A stretch of 64,000 bases of DNA from CANHVK01 sp046304235 (GCA_046304235.1 JBKCEW010000061.1:1-64000), one strand, 5' to 3'; counted from the first letter of the stretch, positions 53,389 to 63,497 are shown. Numbers and translations: made by a program. Notes: generated from the sequence alone by a model not told the origin.

Positions 53389-54288
53389 CTAGAAATACAA
53401 TCCTTTTAGATAACAGACATTATTCTGCCAATAGATGGTAGGGAAAGGGATTTTAATCGCATTAAAGGGTTTAATAAATGCTTTAAGTGTTTTGTTGTTA
53501 ATATTTAATTGAGTTAAATCAATATCAAAAGAAAGTAAAAAACGACGTTGGGCGTTGTAAGTAACCCCATTAAAAATGGCCTTGTTTTCTGTACCATATA
53601 ATTTTGCATCTATGCCATAACCTAAGGATAAACAGAACCACTTTGGTAAAGGTATTTTAGAAGAAAAATGGGCAGGTGCAAAAGAAAACCAATAAGTTTG
53701 ACCGTTATAATCTTTTAAATAACGTTGTACGAAATTATCACCTAGCACTTGTGGTCGCAAGATGGCGTATTCCGTTGGATGGTAACTTTGCTTTAATAAA
53801 ATTCGTTGCGAATCAAAATAATATTCTTGTGTAGCATAAGCAACTGCACCCAACGTATTCGCAATCATATCACCCCAAGAAAATCCCCATTCAACACTTT
53901 TACCATCTAATATTTCCAAGGTAGTCTGGTATCCAAAGGCAACTGCAGAACCAATAATTGCCGTAGGAACTTTTTTCATACCTGCCCAACGATTAAATAA
54001 GGCTACACTCTTACTAATATGATAGGCTGTATAAACATGCCCTAACTTATCCATTTGAAGCCATTCATCCCAATCATTAAAAGTGTGCAATTTAGTTGAA
54101 GGATAATCAGCATACCAAACATAATTCAAAGCCAAAATACTAGAAGTCCACGAGGTCATATATAATGCTGTAATCCCGAGTGATCTATTTTTATGTAAAG
54201 AATCTGCGTTTTTGAAAAAGGATTGAGAAAAGGAAAAATGAAACGTAAAAACAAGACCTAAAACCAATATGATTTTCTTCACTTGCAT
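53389..54288 (-). CDS. DUF2279 (YfiM-like) periplasmic or outer-membrane protein
   Basis: A 299-residue protein with an N-terminal signal peptide (ILVLGLVFTFHFSFSQ). The DUF2279 core includes FNDWDEWLQMDKLGHVYTAY, ILDGKSVEWGFSWGDMIANTLG and YHPTEYAILRPQVLGDNFVQRYLKDYNGQ-like text (shown in pieces). Function is unknown. It follows the M28 peptidase gene by 1 base and is in the same operon as the acidic hypothetical protein. Confidence 0.82.
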   Translation of the reverse strand: MQVKKIILVLGLVFTFHFSFSQSFFKNADSLHKNRSLGITALYMTSWTSSILALNYVWYADYPSTKLHTFNDWDEWLQMDKLGHVYTAYHISKSVALFNRWAGMKKVPTAIIGSAVAFGYQTTLEILDGKSVEWGFSWGDMIANTLGAVAYATQEYYFDSQRILLKQSYHPTEYAILRPQVLGDNFVQRYLKDYNGQTYWFSFAPAHFSSKIPLPKWFCLSLGYGIDAKLYGTENKAIFNGVTYNAQRRFLLSFDIDLTQLNINNKTLKAFIKPFNAIKIPFPTIYWQNNVCYLKGLYF

Positions 54289-54289
54289 A

Positions 54290-55573
54290 TCAAAATGTTC
54301 TTACGAAATTAATCAACAAGTCTTTGATATCGTTGAATTTCGCAAAAGATAAATTTTCATAGGTATCAAATACATCATGGTAATTTTTGTTGGGTCCCAT
54401 AGTGTATATAAAAAACGCAGGAACATTCATTTTACTAAACCAATAATGATCTGAATTCGCTGCTTCACCTCGAGGTTTAATCAACGATAATCCTTTTTTC
54501 TCTTCATTGACTTTAACCAAACGATTAAATTCCTCCGTGTGTTTAGTCCCATTTACAACTGTAATTCCCTCTTCACCACTACCCATAATATCTAAATTCA
54601 CCAAAAATTTAATATTCTTCAAATCTATCCAAGGGTAACGGACAAAATATTCTGAACCTAAAAGCCCGACTTCTTCTCCAGCAAAAGCAATAATCATCAC
54701 ATTGTAATCCAAGGGATTTTCTTTGAAATACTTGGCTAATTCAAACAACATCGCCACACCGGAAGCATTGTCATTTGCCCCTGGAAAATAGGTTTGACTT
54801 CCCATTGCTCCTAAATGATCATAATGTGCAGTCAAAACGATGGTTTGTGCTTTTTCACGGTCTTTTTTCTTCTTTAATGCAGAAGGTACAAAACCAATTA
54901 CATTCGAAGAAATCTGATTAATTAAATATTTTGCTTTGATATCTGTAAAAATTTCAGCCGATGGTTTAAACTTATTTCCTTTCAAATAAATCAACCCATA
55001 CCCTAATGGTTCACGACCCACTGAAAATGTAAACTTTTCATCAGTTAACACTAACACATCAACTGCCTGTGCCAACATCGGAATGTAATCTAACTTTGCC
55101 TTTTTTAAAGAATCTCCTTTTAATCCTCTTATATCAACCACTACACTAAAAATCCCTTGTTTTTCTTTTTCTTTAGAAAATGCAAAACGATATTTTAACT
55201 GGTCATCAAATAATTCCGAGGTAGATAACTGAACATAACGCCAATATCCTTTTACAGTTCCACAATTTGGGTCAACCATATAATCAACTCCTGGAACGAG
55301 TGTGTCTTGATTAATCATCAAAGTCATTGCACCTGGAAAAGCAACCACAGGATTTTTAAATGACTGGAAATACGATTTTCCTGGATATGGATCAATAGTT
55401 AATTTCTTTAATTCATTCTCTAAAAATCGAGCAGCAAGAGAATCGCCTTGTTTTACATATCCTCTACCAAAAAAAACTTTAGAGCAAAGGGCTTTTGAAA
55501 TTTGTTTCCCATATTCTTGAGCAAATGCTCCGAACGAAAAAAGAAAACAAAAAACAAGAAAAAAATTACGCAT
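54290..55573 (-). CDS. secreted M28-family zinc aminopeptidase
   Basis: A 427-residue protein with a cleaved signal peptide (FFLVFCFLFSFGAFAQ). Start set at ATG 55573 because the longer frame spoils the signal. Predicted dizinc ligands are H250 and D268 (TAHYDHLG, GANDNASG), E301 with catalytic E300 (FAGEEVG), D328 and H376. A degenerate PA-like insert (about 85-200) precedes the peptidase core, as in this group. The start overlaps the upstream gene by 8 bases. Confidence 0.92.
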   Translation of the reverse strand: MRNFFLVFCFLFSFGAFAQEYGKQISKALCSKVFFGRGYVKQGDSLAARFLENELKKLTIDPYPGKSYFQSFKNPVVAFPGAMTLMINQDTLVPGVDYMVDPNCGTVKGYWRYVQLSTSELFDDQLKYRFAFSKEKEKQGIFSVVVDIRGLKGDSLKKAKLDYIPMLAQAVDVLVLTDEKFTFSVGREPLGYGLIYLKGNKFKPSAEIFTDIKAKYLINQISSNVIGFVPSALKKKKDREKAQTIVLTAHYDHLGAMGSQTYFPGANDNASGVAMLFELAKYFKENPLDYNVMIIAFAGEEVGLLGSEYFVRYPWIDLKNIKFLVNLDIMGSGEEGITVVNGTKHTEEFNRLVKVNEEKKGLSLIKPRGEAANSDHYWFSKMNVPAFFIYTMGPNKNYHDVFDTYENLSFAKFNDIKDLLINFVRTF

Positions 55574-56390
55574 ATCTTCTTGCGATCTTTTGTACAAATT
55601 CGGTAACTAATGTAGTCTCCAAATTCCAAGAAAATTCCTCTTTGAATTTATTTAAAACATCTTTTGCCTGAGAAAAGTTATCTAATGTGTCAAATAGTTG
55701 AACTGCTTGGTAAAACGATTCACTAGAACCATTGAAAAGTTCGTGTGTCATTTGTAGTTTTTCATTCAAACCGAAAGCACCAGTCAATGAATCTAATTTC
55801 TTTGCCATTAATTGAGATCCTAACGAATTATCAGAAACTTCTAACATTTTATCAAAAGCATCTTTTTGTCCTTGAGAAGCCACATTCACAGGTTCTGATG
55901 AATTAACAACTTCTACAACAGGTTCAACAACTGCAATCTCTTCTTTTATTTCCGCAGTGATAGGTTCAACAACAGTTTCAGTCATTTGAACATTTTCTGG
56001 AATAATTACTTCTTCATTAGTATCTTCCAATGGTTTACTTTCAGATTCTAATTCGTCAAACAATGAAAAAGACATATCAAAAGTTGGCTGTTCAAATTCT
56101 TTAACGGTTATATTTTCTTGTTTATCGATTGTTTCTGAAATAATTTCAGGAACATTTTCAATTGGAGTTACTATCGCTTCTTCTAATGGAACTAGAATAT
56201 GTGGCTCTAGGTTTTTGATAACACTTTTTTCGTATGCTTTGTGTCTCAATACAATCGCTCTTTCGTATAGTTCACGAGTTTGATTGACAAGTGTTTCCAA
56301 TTCATTTACTGATAATTCACCTTTGTTTAAAGAATGAAATAATGAATTTACTGATTCTAACAACGAATCTTTTGTATCAAATGAAGACAT
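55566..56390 (-). CDS. acidic hypothetical protein
   Basis: A 274-residue protein of unknown function, rich in Glu and Val with low-complexity acidic spacers (about 75-180) between an N-terminal helical part (LESVNSLFHSLNKGELSVNELE) and a C-terminal helical part (LDSLTGAFGLNEKLQMTHELF, FKEEFSWNLETTLVTEFVQKI). No signal peptide or membrane segment. It resembles conserved Bacteroidota hypothetical proteins found beside M28 peptidases; no role is offered. Confidence 0.75.
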   Translation of the reverse strand: MSSFDTKDSLLESVNSLFHSLNKGELSVNELETLVNQTRELYERAIVLRHKAYEKSVIKNLEPHILVPLEEAIVTPIENVPEIISETIDKQENITVKEFEQPTFDMSFSLFDELESESKPLEDTNEEVIIPENVQMTETVVEPITAEIKEEIAVVEPVVEVVNSSEPVNVASQGQKDAFDKMLEVSDNSLGSQLMAKKLDSLTGAFGLNEKLQMTHELFNGSSESFYQAVQLFDTLDNFSQAKDVLNKFKEEFSWNLETTLVTEFVQKIARRYA

Positions 56391-56453
56391 ACCTACAGAA
56401 TTTATGGTTGTAAAATTAAAAACTTTTTAGACATCGTTTGGGGTGTAAGCGGT

Positions 56454-57578
56454 TTATTTCTTACTTAAAAATCCCCAATAGGTCGAGCGATTGAGAGCAA
56501 ATTGTCCTGCTTCTGGATAGTATTTTTTGAAACTCAACGGAAATTTAGGTTTACCTCGTTTGTCCCATATGGATTTGTAAGCCATAATCTGCCCAGCTTT
56601 CTCTTCAATAAAGTCCATCTGCAAACGGGTATGGGTTCTCCAAAAATAGTAGTTGCTTGTGTTTGCATTAAAATCATTCCACTTTATACGCTCCGCAATC
56701 AACCAGTTTTTCCAAAGGGCATCGACATCGTTTCGTAAGTCCAACGGATGGAAATTCTTAATAATCGCATTACGGAAACCGTTGTCCATAAAATATACTA
56801 TGTGCGTCTTTTTCAATTCGTAACGATGGTAATTAAAATAAGAAGGTATTTTTTTAAGGATAAAGGCTTTTTCCAATAAATCGATATAACGTTCCACCGT
56901 TTCATTGTCTAACCCAACTCGAAATCCTAAATCGTGATATGAAATCGGTTCTCCCAAATCAAATGCTAAACATTGCAATAACTTCATCAATTTTGCACCT
57001 TTGTTGATACGTTCTTTCGGATTTAGATGAGTAAAAACGGCTTCTTTCACCAACCCAATCAAATATTTATCAGCGTTTTCTGGATTTGCTAATACTTCCG
57101 GGAAATTTCCGAAAATCAGACGTTCTTCCAAGCGTTTATCAAATTCTACTACCCCCATTTGGTTAGCCATCTCCTGAAACATCAAGGGATAAATACGCAT
57201 TTCCAACCCTTCCGTTCGCAACACATCACGAAACATTTTATCAATGACAGGTTCATACGAGCAACACAATACCAAATGCATTTCATATCGGTTGTAGATC
57301 ACCTCTTCGATCAGCTCTTGTAAGCGGGTAAAAAACTGCGCTTCTTTGAAAAGCACGTACTTTTTTCCTTCAAAAACTTTGATAAAATCGCCTTTTTGGA
57401 TATTTTCTAATTTTTTGATGATTTTCTTTTTCGACCCGTCTAAATGGAGAATCTGTTCTTTGTCTTCAATGACACTTTCTACCAACAACTCGGATTGCAC
57501 TCCTCGCATTCCCAATAACAACAATAAAGGATTGTTGCTTAAATGTTCTTGTATTTTGGGAGCGATGTAACGTTGCAT
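56454..57578 (-). CDS. AAA_14/DUF4143-type protein with degenerate ATPase motifs
   Basis: A 374-residue protein with the layout of AAA_14-DUF4143 proteins. The place of the P-loop reads GMRGVQSE (23-30) without the GKT/S; that of Walker B reads YVLFKEAQ (74-81) with Lys in place of Asp. The C-terminal DUF4143 part is well kept (YHDLGFRVGLDNETVERYIDLL, YFMDNGFRNAII, NYYFWRTHTRLQMDFIEEK, shown in pieces). The protein is thus unlikely to hydrolyse ATP in the usual way. The family is linked by some to toxin-antitoxin or defence loci; none is adjacent. Confidence 0.8.
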   Translation of the reverse strand: MQRYIAPKIQEHLSNNPLLLLLGMRGVQSELLVESVIEDKEQILHLDGSKKKIIKKLENIQKGDFIKVFEGKKYVLFKEAQFFTRLQELIEEVIYNRYEMHLVLCCSYEPVIDKMFRDVLRTEGLEMRIYPLMFQEMANQMGVVEFDKRLEERLIFGNFPEVLANPENADKYLIGLVKEAVFTHLNPKERINKGAKLMKLLQCLAFDLGEPISYHDLGFRVGLDNETVERYIDLLEKAFILKKIPSYFNYHRYELKKTHIVYFMDNGFRNAIIKNFHPLDLRNDVDALWKNWLIAERIKWNDFNANTSNYYFWRTHTRLQMDFIEEKAGQIMAYKSIWDKRGKPKFPLSFKKYYPEAGQFALNRSTYWGFLSKK

Positions 57579-57691
57579 AGAAAAATGTTTAATTCTGCGA
57601 AATTAAGGAAAGTTTGAGGTTTTCCAAACAGTCTTCGGTAGGCTCTGACTTACAAGGAAATCAAAACTATTTAAAAAAGAATGTAAAGATC

Positions 57692-57710
57692 ACCTCCACT
57701 GCCCCTCCTC
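57692..57710. repeat. short GC-rich inverted repeat
   Basis: CCCTCCT-CA-AGGAGGG forms a 7-bp stem with a 2-base loop downstream of the TraB/GumN gene (minus strand). It lacks a T-run, so termination is uncertain; similar GC-rich palindromes are common as dispersed intergenic repeats. Confidence 0.5.
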
Positions 57711-57721
57711 AAGGAGGGAAA

Positions 57722-58990
57722 CTAAAAAACAGATACTTTTTCGAAGAACGAAAGGTAGCGTTTGGAGTTCATAAATTTGTTGCCACCGTAACAATACACT
57801 CTGTAAAAGTGGTCGTTATAGAGGAAAATACGCATCCAACACATTCCTACTCCATATTGTTGTGAAATACCTTCGTAAGCAATGGTTCCGTCTTTGAGTT
57901 TAACTCGTTTAATTACTGCTTTTTCTGGAGCATTAAAGACACTTTCTACGTAACGTTCCAAGGAGAAATTTTTATAAGAAGGCTCTATTTCAATTTTATA
58001 GGTATTCCCTTGTCCCATTTCTTGATATACGACTGCCGTGTGTTCTCCATCACGAATAACTAACGGTTTCCCTCCAAATTCGGCCTTAAAATGTAATTGC
58101 TCGTTTCGGTAAATAAAATGGTTATTTTGCTGAAAGGTTCCAATAATTTCAGCCGGTTGTCCTGTAAAAGTGGCTGCAACTTGTCTTACTTTATAGCCTC
58201 TGTCTCGCAAAAGTTGAATCAATCCATCTTTTCCTGATAAATGTGCAGCACCCACCGCCATAAAAACTCCGTATTGTTTGGAAAGTGTGTCAAAGCCATC
58301 CATCATCACATAATTACGCTCATTTATCAGCCATTGATATCCATCTTTTATATTTTTCAATTGATTTTCAACAGATTTACGCAATCTTTCGATATCTCCT
58401 TCTTGATAGGCTTTGATGAGCATTTCTTCTGTAACTTGCTCAGTTGGTGTGCTAATTCCAGGAAAAGTAGATTTATTTAACATCTCATAAGCAGCCAATT
58501 GATCGTCCACACTTTCCAGAGTAAAACATTTCTTACCTGAATTGTAAGCATATAATTGTAAGGATAAATCCAAAAATTGCGGTCGTCCATCTTCGTTTCC
58601 GTATCGTGTTTTGGATGCTCTTCTGTTTGTCGTCGTTGGATTTCCGGCAGCATCAAAAGTTAATTCTGCGGATTTAATTCGGGTATCCACCGAAGAAAAC
58701 ATACTGTATAAATCGGCTTCAATGACTACCGCTTCTGATTTATATAATGATGTATAAGTGCTATCTGTAAAATGAAAAACACGTGGATCATTCGAATGAT
58801 ACGTTCCAAAAATGTAGCACGGCTTTTTTATCCCTTTTCCTGTAACCCTCCACAACAATTGATGGTTCGAATTAGAAACATTTTGCTGAGAATGAATAAT
58901 AAAAGATTGTAAAATAACAAAAAAGCTAAGCCCAAGTAAGGACTTTCCTTTTCGTAAGTTGTGTTCTATATGCTTAAAAGTAAGTACCAA
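57722..58990 (-). CDS. TraB/GumN-family protein
   Basis: A 422-residue protein with an N-terminal membrane or signal segment (LGLSFFVILQSFIIHSQ, about 18-34). The GumN core has WRVTGKGIKKPCYIFGTYHS and GVFMAVGAAHLSGKDGLIQLL. An additional C-terminal region of about 140 residues (from about 285) is not part of the usual domain. TraB/GumN proteins are thought to be metalloproteases or heme-related; the exact role is not established. It begins 7 bases after the polA stop. Confidence 0.88.
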   Translation of the reverse strand: MVLTFKHIEHNLRKGKSLLGLSFFVILQSFIIHSQQNVSNSNHQLLWRVTGKGIKKPCYIFGTYHSNDPRVFHFTDSTYTSLYKSEAVVIEADLYSMFSSVDTRIKSAELTFDAAGNPTTTNRRASKTRYGNEDGRPQFLDLSLQLYAYNSGKKCFTLESVDDQLAAYEMLNKSTFPGISTPTEQVTEEMLIKAYQEGDIERLRKSVENQLKNIKDGYQWLINERNYVMMDGFDTLSKQYGVFMAVGAAHLSGKDGLIQLLRDRGYKVRQVAATFTGQPAEIIGTFQQNNHFIYRNEQLHFKAEFGGKPLVIRDGEHTAVVYQEMGQGNTYKIEIEPSYKNFSLERYVESVFNAPEKAVIKRVKLKDGTIAYEGISQQYGVGMCWMRIFLYNDHFYRVYCYGGNKFMNSKRYLSFFEKVSVF

Positions 58991-58997
58991 TCAATTC

Positions 58998-61799
58998 TTA
59001 ATGAGCATCTAACCAATTATCAGCGATTTTCATCTCCACCTCCATCGGTACCACCAAATGTATGGCATTTTCCATTGCGTTGCGCACTAATTCTTGCATT
59101 ATTTCGTGTTCGCTGTGATGCACGTCAAACACCAATTCATCGTGTACTTGCAATAGCAACTTTGATTGAACACCTTGTTCTTGCATCGCTTTATCAACTG
59201 CAATCATTGCCAACTTGATAATGTCTGCCGCAGAACCTTGTATCGGCGCATTAACCGCATTTCGTTCAGCGTATCCTCTTACAATCGCATTTGCAGAATT
59301 GATGTCTGGTAAATATCTTCTGCGTTTACGAATGGTTTCAACATAACCTAATTCTCTTGCCTCGCTCACCATTTTATCCATAAAAGACTTAATCGTAGCG
59401 TATTGTGCAAAGTAACTATCAATAATCGATTTTGCTTCGATACGAGAAATACCTAAATTCTGTGCTAATCCAAAAGCCGATTGACCATATAAAATTCCAA
59501 AGTTCACTGCTTTCGCTGCGCTTCGTTGGTCTTTCGTTACCTCATCCATCGGTACTTGAAACACTTTTGCAGCAGTTGCCGTGTGAATATCGTGTCTTTG
59601 CTGAAACGCTTCAATCATCGCTGGGTCTTCACTCAATGCTGCGATGATACGCAACTCAATTTGTGAGTAATCCGCCGACATTATTTTGAAATCTGCGTTG
59701 CGGGCAATAAAGTTTTTTCGAATTTCTTTTCCTTTCTGCGTACGAATTGGAATGTTTTGCAAATTCGGATTATTCGAACTCAAACGACCTGTAGCAGCCA
59801 CAGTTTGCATGTAATTTGTATGCACTCTTCCGTCTTTAACATCACGCAACGTTGGAAGCGGGTCCACGTAGGTACCTTTTAATTTTTTATTTTGTCTGTA
59901 TTCCAAAATCTTACCAATAATCGGGTGGTCATTTCGGAATTGCTCCAAGGCATCCTCCGAGGTTTGATATTGCCCAGTTTTGGTTTTTTTCGCTTTGGAA
60001 CTGATTTTCATTTTATCAAACAATACCTCTCCTAATTGTTTCGGAGAATCAAGATTGAAATCGGCATCTGCAATTTCTTTTATCTCTTTTTCAAGTTTTA
60101 CGCTTTCTTCTTCTAAAACAATGGAATACTTTTGCAATCCTTCTACATCAATATTAACCCCTTCTTTTTCCATACGTTGCAACACGCGAACCAAAGGCAT
60201 TTCCATTTCGTAGAAAAGTTCCTTTAAATGGTCTTTTTGGATTTGTGGTTCCAAAATTGCTTTCAATTGCATCGTAATATCTGCATCTTCACACGCATAA
60301 TCAGAAACCTCACGCGGTTCTAAATCACGCATATTTCCTTGATTTTTTCCTTTTTTACCGATTAACGTTTCGATGGAAATCGGTTGGTATTGCAAATAAT
60401 ATTCTGCCAAGAAATCCATACTTTGTTTGGATTCGGGCTGAATTAAATAATGAGCAATCATCGTATCAAAAAGCGGACCTTTCACGACAACATTATAATT
60501 CGCAAGTACGTGCAAATCATATTTGATATTATGACCTACTTTTTCGATACTTTCGTTTTCAAAAAAAGGTAAAAACGCATCTACAATTTTTTGTGCATCT
60601 GCTTGTTCGTTTGGTACAGCGACATAAAACGCTTCACGAGATTTAAACGAAAAAGACATTCCCACTAATTCAGCATTCAACGCATCTTTATTGGTAGTTT
60701 CTGTATCAAAACACACGCTTTTTTGTTGTAACAACAAGGCTAACAATTCTGCACGTTCCTCTTCTGACGTGATTAAATGGTAGTTGGGTTTTTCCGTTAC
60801 AATCGTTTTTAATTCAGCCGTAGGAAGCGGTTCTTGAATTTCTAATAAACTCTGCGTTCCAAACAAATCAAATTGTCCTGCTTCATTCACAAGGGCTGTT
60901 ACCGAAATTTCTTCTCCTGTGATACGTTTTGCTAAGGTTCTAAATTCTAATTCAGTGAAAACCTCCTTGATTTTTTCGTTATCCGGTTCTTCTAATACTA
61001 AATCTAACGGGTCGAAAGGCACATCTACATCTAAAATAATCGTAGCCAACTTTTTAGAAAGCAATCCTTGTTCTGCAAAATTGATTACATTTTCCTTTTG
61101 CTTGCCCTTCAATTCATTCGCATTGGCAATTAAATTCTCCACAGAACCGTATTCTTGCACTAATTTTTTCGCTGTTTTTTCGCCAATTCCAGGGATTCCA
61201 GGGATATTATCCGAAGCATCTCCCCATAATCCAAGGATATCAATCACTTTCAAGGGATGGTCCACCTCAAATTTCTCACATACCTCTTTTACACCCAAAA
61301 TAGATGCAGGGTCTCCTCCTCTACCCGGCTTGTAAATGAAAATTTTATCCGACACCAACTGACCAAAATCCTTATCCGGCGTCATCATATACGTATAAAA
61401 TCCTTCTTCTTCCGCAATTTTCGCCATCGTACCTATAATATCATCTGCTTCAAAACCAGATTTCAATAAAATCGGAATATTAAATGCTTCGATGATTTTT
61501 TTAATAGGGTCTATCATCGAACGAATGTCTTCCGGCATTTCCTCTCGGTGCGCTTTGTAATCCGCAAATTCTTCTTGTCGGTTCGTAGCACCACCAGGCG
61601 CATCAAATACCACCGCCATATGTGTAGGTTTCTCTTTTTTGATTACGTCAATCAATACATTCGTAAAACCGAAAGCCGCCGAGGTATTTTGTCCTTTTGA
61701 ATTCACACGTGGATTTTTAGCAAAGGCAAAATAGGCTCTGTATATCAATGCAAAAGCATCAAGTAAGAATAATTTTTTATCGTGAACAGGAGTTAACAT
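58998..61799 (-). CDS. polA: DNA polymerase I
   Basis: A 933-residue polymerase with all three domains: 5'-3' exonuclease (start to about 290), 3'-5' exonuclease with intact FDTETT, HNIKYDL and YACEDAD motifs, and the polymerase with DYSQIELRI, KAVNFGILYGQS and VHDELVFDV. Proofreading therefore appears active. Repair and primer removal are its roles. Confidence 0.97.
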   Translation of the reverse strand: MLTPVHDKKLFLLDAFALIYRAYFAFAKNPRVNSKGQNTSAAFGFTNVLIDVIKKEKPTHMAVVFDAPGGATNRQEEFADYKAHREEMPEDIRSMIDPIKKIIEAFNIPILLKSGFEADDIIGTMAKIAEEEGFYTYMMTPDKDFGQLVSDKIFIYKPGRGGDPASILGVKEVCEKFEVDHPLKVIDILGLWGDASDNIPGIPGIGEKTAKKLVQEYGSVENLIANANELKGKQKENVINFAEQGLLSKKLATIILDVDVPFDPLDLVLEEPDNEKIKEVFTELEFRTLAKRITGEEISVTALVNEAGQFDLFGTQSLLEIQEPLPTAELKTIVTEKPNYHLITSEEERAELLALLLQQKSVCFDTETTNKDALNAELVGMSFSFKSREAFYVAVPNEQADAQKIVDAFLPFFENESIEKVGHNIKYDLHVLANYNVVVKGPLFDTMIAHYLIQPESKQSMDFLAEYYLQYQPISIETLIGKKGKNQGNMRDLEPREVSDYACEDADITMQLKAILEPQIQKDHLKELFYEMEMPLVRVLQRMEKEGVNIDVEGLQKYSIVLEEESVKLEKEIKEIADADFNLDSPKQLGEVLFDKMKISSKAKKTKTGQYQTSEDALEQFRNDHPIIGKILEYRQNKKLKGTYVDPLPTLRDVKDGRVHTNYMQTVAATGRLSSNNPNLQNIPIRTQKGKEIRKNFIARNADFKIMSADYSQIELRIIAALSEDPAMIEAFQQRHDIHTATAAKVFQVPMDEVTKDQRSAAKAVNFGILYGQSAFGLAQNLGISRIEAKSIIDSYFAQYATIKSFMDKMVSEARELGYVETIRKRRRYLPDINSANAIVRGYAERNAVNAPIQGSAADIIKLAMIAVDKAMQEQGVQSKLLLQVHDELVFDVHHSEHEIMQELVRNAMENAIHLVVPMEVEMKIADNWLDAH

Positions 61800-61807
61800 T
61801 TTTTTTA

Positions 61808-61839
61808 GTTATGAGTTATGATTTATAGATTATGGGTTG
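61808..61839. repeat. TTATGAGTTATGATTTATAG-type repeat upstream of polA
   Basis: Short run of near-repeated TTATGAnTTATnn words in the polA upstream gap; a similar AT-rich run lies at 36660-36692. No function is apparent. Confidence 0.4.
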
Positions 61840-61847
61840 ATTTTAAC

Positions 61848-61886
61848 TTTCCCCGTACCCTTCGAGAACCTCAGGGTACGGGGAAA
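61848..61886. terminator. 14-bp hairpin between cysS and polA
   Basis: Perfect stem TTTCCCCGTACCCT (61848-61861) with AGGGTACGGGGAAA (61873-61886), 11-base loop. It begins 6 bases after the cysS stop on the minus strand, with no strong T-run after the stem. The loop-proximal CTTCGAGAACCTCAG resembles the CTTCGACAAGCTCAG repeat, so it may be a member of that family used as a terminator. Confidence 0.6.
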
Positions 61887-61891
61887 TATCA

Positions 61892-63358
61892 TTACTTCCA
61901 ACTAGTGCCTTCTTTTCCGTCTTTGATAACAATTCCAACGGCTGCTAATCCATCACGGATTTGGTCAGAAGTCGTCCAATCTTTGTTTGTGCGTGCTTGT
62001 TGGCGAAGATTTAAAACCAATTCCATTACACCGTCTAATTTGCTATCATCTTGTTCGGTAGTCATAGCCAATCCTAGTACATCACTCACAAAACTGTACA
62101 TTTCAGTTGATAAAAGTGATAAATCATCCGCTGTAATAGTAGCATTTCCGTCCGAAATAGAATTGATATATTTCACACTTTCAAATAATTGTGCTAACAA
62201 CATCGGTGCATTAAAATCATCATTCATCGCAGTATAAAAACTATCCACTAATGCTTTTACATCGGTAGAAGAACTTGTTGCTGTTGGCAATTTTTCCAAT
62301 TTCGAAAGTGCTTCTGAAAGTCTTACGAACCCTTTTTCAGCGGCATTTAATGAATCTGTTGATAAGTCAAGTGTGCTTCTATAATGTGCTTGCATCATAC
62401 AAAAACGCAACACATTTGCAGGATAGGGCTTTTCAAAAACATTGGTAGTTCCTTCAATAATCTCTTTCGGTAAGAAATAGTTGTTGAAAGACTTACTCAT
62501 TTTCTGCCCATTAACATTCAACATATTTGCGTGCATCCAATATTTAGCAGGATTACAACCTAACGCACCACAGTTTTGAGCAATTTCATCTTCGTGATGA
62601 GGAAATTTCAAATCCATTCCTCCTCCATGAATATCAAAATGATTTCCTAAATATTTTGTACTCATTGCCGTACACTCAATGTGCCAACCTGGATTTCCAT
62701 CACCCCATGGTGAACGCCAAATTTGCATATCTTCCGGATTTGCCTTTTTCCACAAAGCGAAATCTGCAAAGAAACGTTTTTCGTCTTGTGCATTTAAGGT
62801 TCTTGTTTCCTCGGCTAACTCATCTATTTTGCGTCCACTCAAAATTCCGTATTCGAACTTCTCACTATAAGCACGCACATCAAAATAAACCGATCCGTTT
62901 ACAACATACGCCAATCCATTGTCAATGATTTTCTCAATGATTTCAATTTGCTCTTGAATATGTCCTGTTGCCGTTGGCTCAATACTTGGCGGCAACATAT
63001 TATAAATACGTTGTAATTCTTGAAATTTGACATTGTATTTATAGACAATTTCTAAGGATTGTACTTGTTCCAATTTCGCTACTTTTCCTATGCTATCCAC
63101 ATCTTCCCCAGCACTGTTGGTTATATGACCTGCATCGGTGATATTTCGAACATATTTCACTTGGAAACCTAATTTCAATAAGTATCTGTAAATCAAATCA
63201 AAATTGATGAATGTACGCATATTCCCCATGTGAGGTTCACTATAAAGTGTTGGTCCACAGACATACATCCCTACTTTATCCTGGTTTATAGGCTCAAACT
63301 TTTCTTTTTGACCACTTAAACTATTGTAAATATGTAAATTGTTCGAAATTGTATTCAT
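61892..63358 (-). CDS. cysS: cysteinyl-tRNA synthetase
   Basis: A 488-residue class I aminoacyl-tRNA synthetase. Zinc ligand C34 in VCGPTLYS, the HIGH-like motif PHMGN (42-46), WHIECTAMS with further zinc ligands, and KMSKS in GQKMSKSFN (about 283-288) are present. The length is normal. Confidence 0.97.
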   Translation of the reverse strand: MNTISNNLHIYNSLSGQKEKFEPINQDKVGMYVCGPTLYSEPHMGNMRTFINFDLIYRYLLKLGFQVKYVRNITDAGHITNSAGEDVDSIGKVAKLEQVQSLEIVYKYNVKFQELQRIYNMLPPSIEPTATGHIQEQIEIIEKIIDNGLAYVVNGSVYFDVRAYSEKFEYGILSGRKIDELAEETRTLNAQDEKRFFADFALWKKANPEDMQIWRSPWGDGNPGWHIECTAMSTKYLGNHFDIHGGGMDLKFPHHEDEIAQNCGALGCNPAKYWMHANMLNVNGQKMSKSFNNYFLPKEIIEGTTNVFEKPYPANVLRFCMMQAHYRSTLDLSTDSLNAAEKGFVRLSEALSKLEKLPTATSSSTDVKALVDSFYTAMNDDFNAPMLLAQLFESVKYINSISDGNATITADDLSLLSTEMYSFVSDVLGLAMTTEQDDSKLDGVMELVLNLRQQARTNKDWTTSDQIRDGLAAVGIVIKDGKEGTSWK

Positions 63359-63378
63359 AATTTATTACCTTAGAGCAA

Positions 63379-63412
63379 CAAAGATAGTAAAGAGGACTAT
63401 TTTTAGATGCAA
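63379..63412 (-). promoter_or_regulatory. promoter of cysS
   Basis: On the minus strand TTG (63410-63412), a 23-base spacer and TATCTTTG (63379-63386) match the Bacteroidota -33/-7 pattern. The predicted leader is about 15 bases. Confidence 0.55.
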
Positions 63413-63497
63413 TATAAAAGTATAATGAAACTTTCTGAATTGAAATAACGTATTTTGTATTTCAATTCTCTATGTTTATTTAACCAAAAGATTTAAA

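Noticed and set aside
57614..57865. Open frame on + between the DUF4143 gene and the TraB/GumN gene
   Set aside because: Spans a palindrome and is antisense to the TraB/GumN end; no family resemblance.
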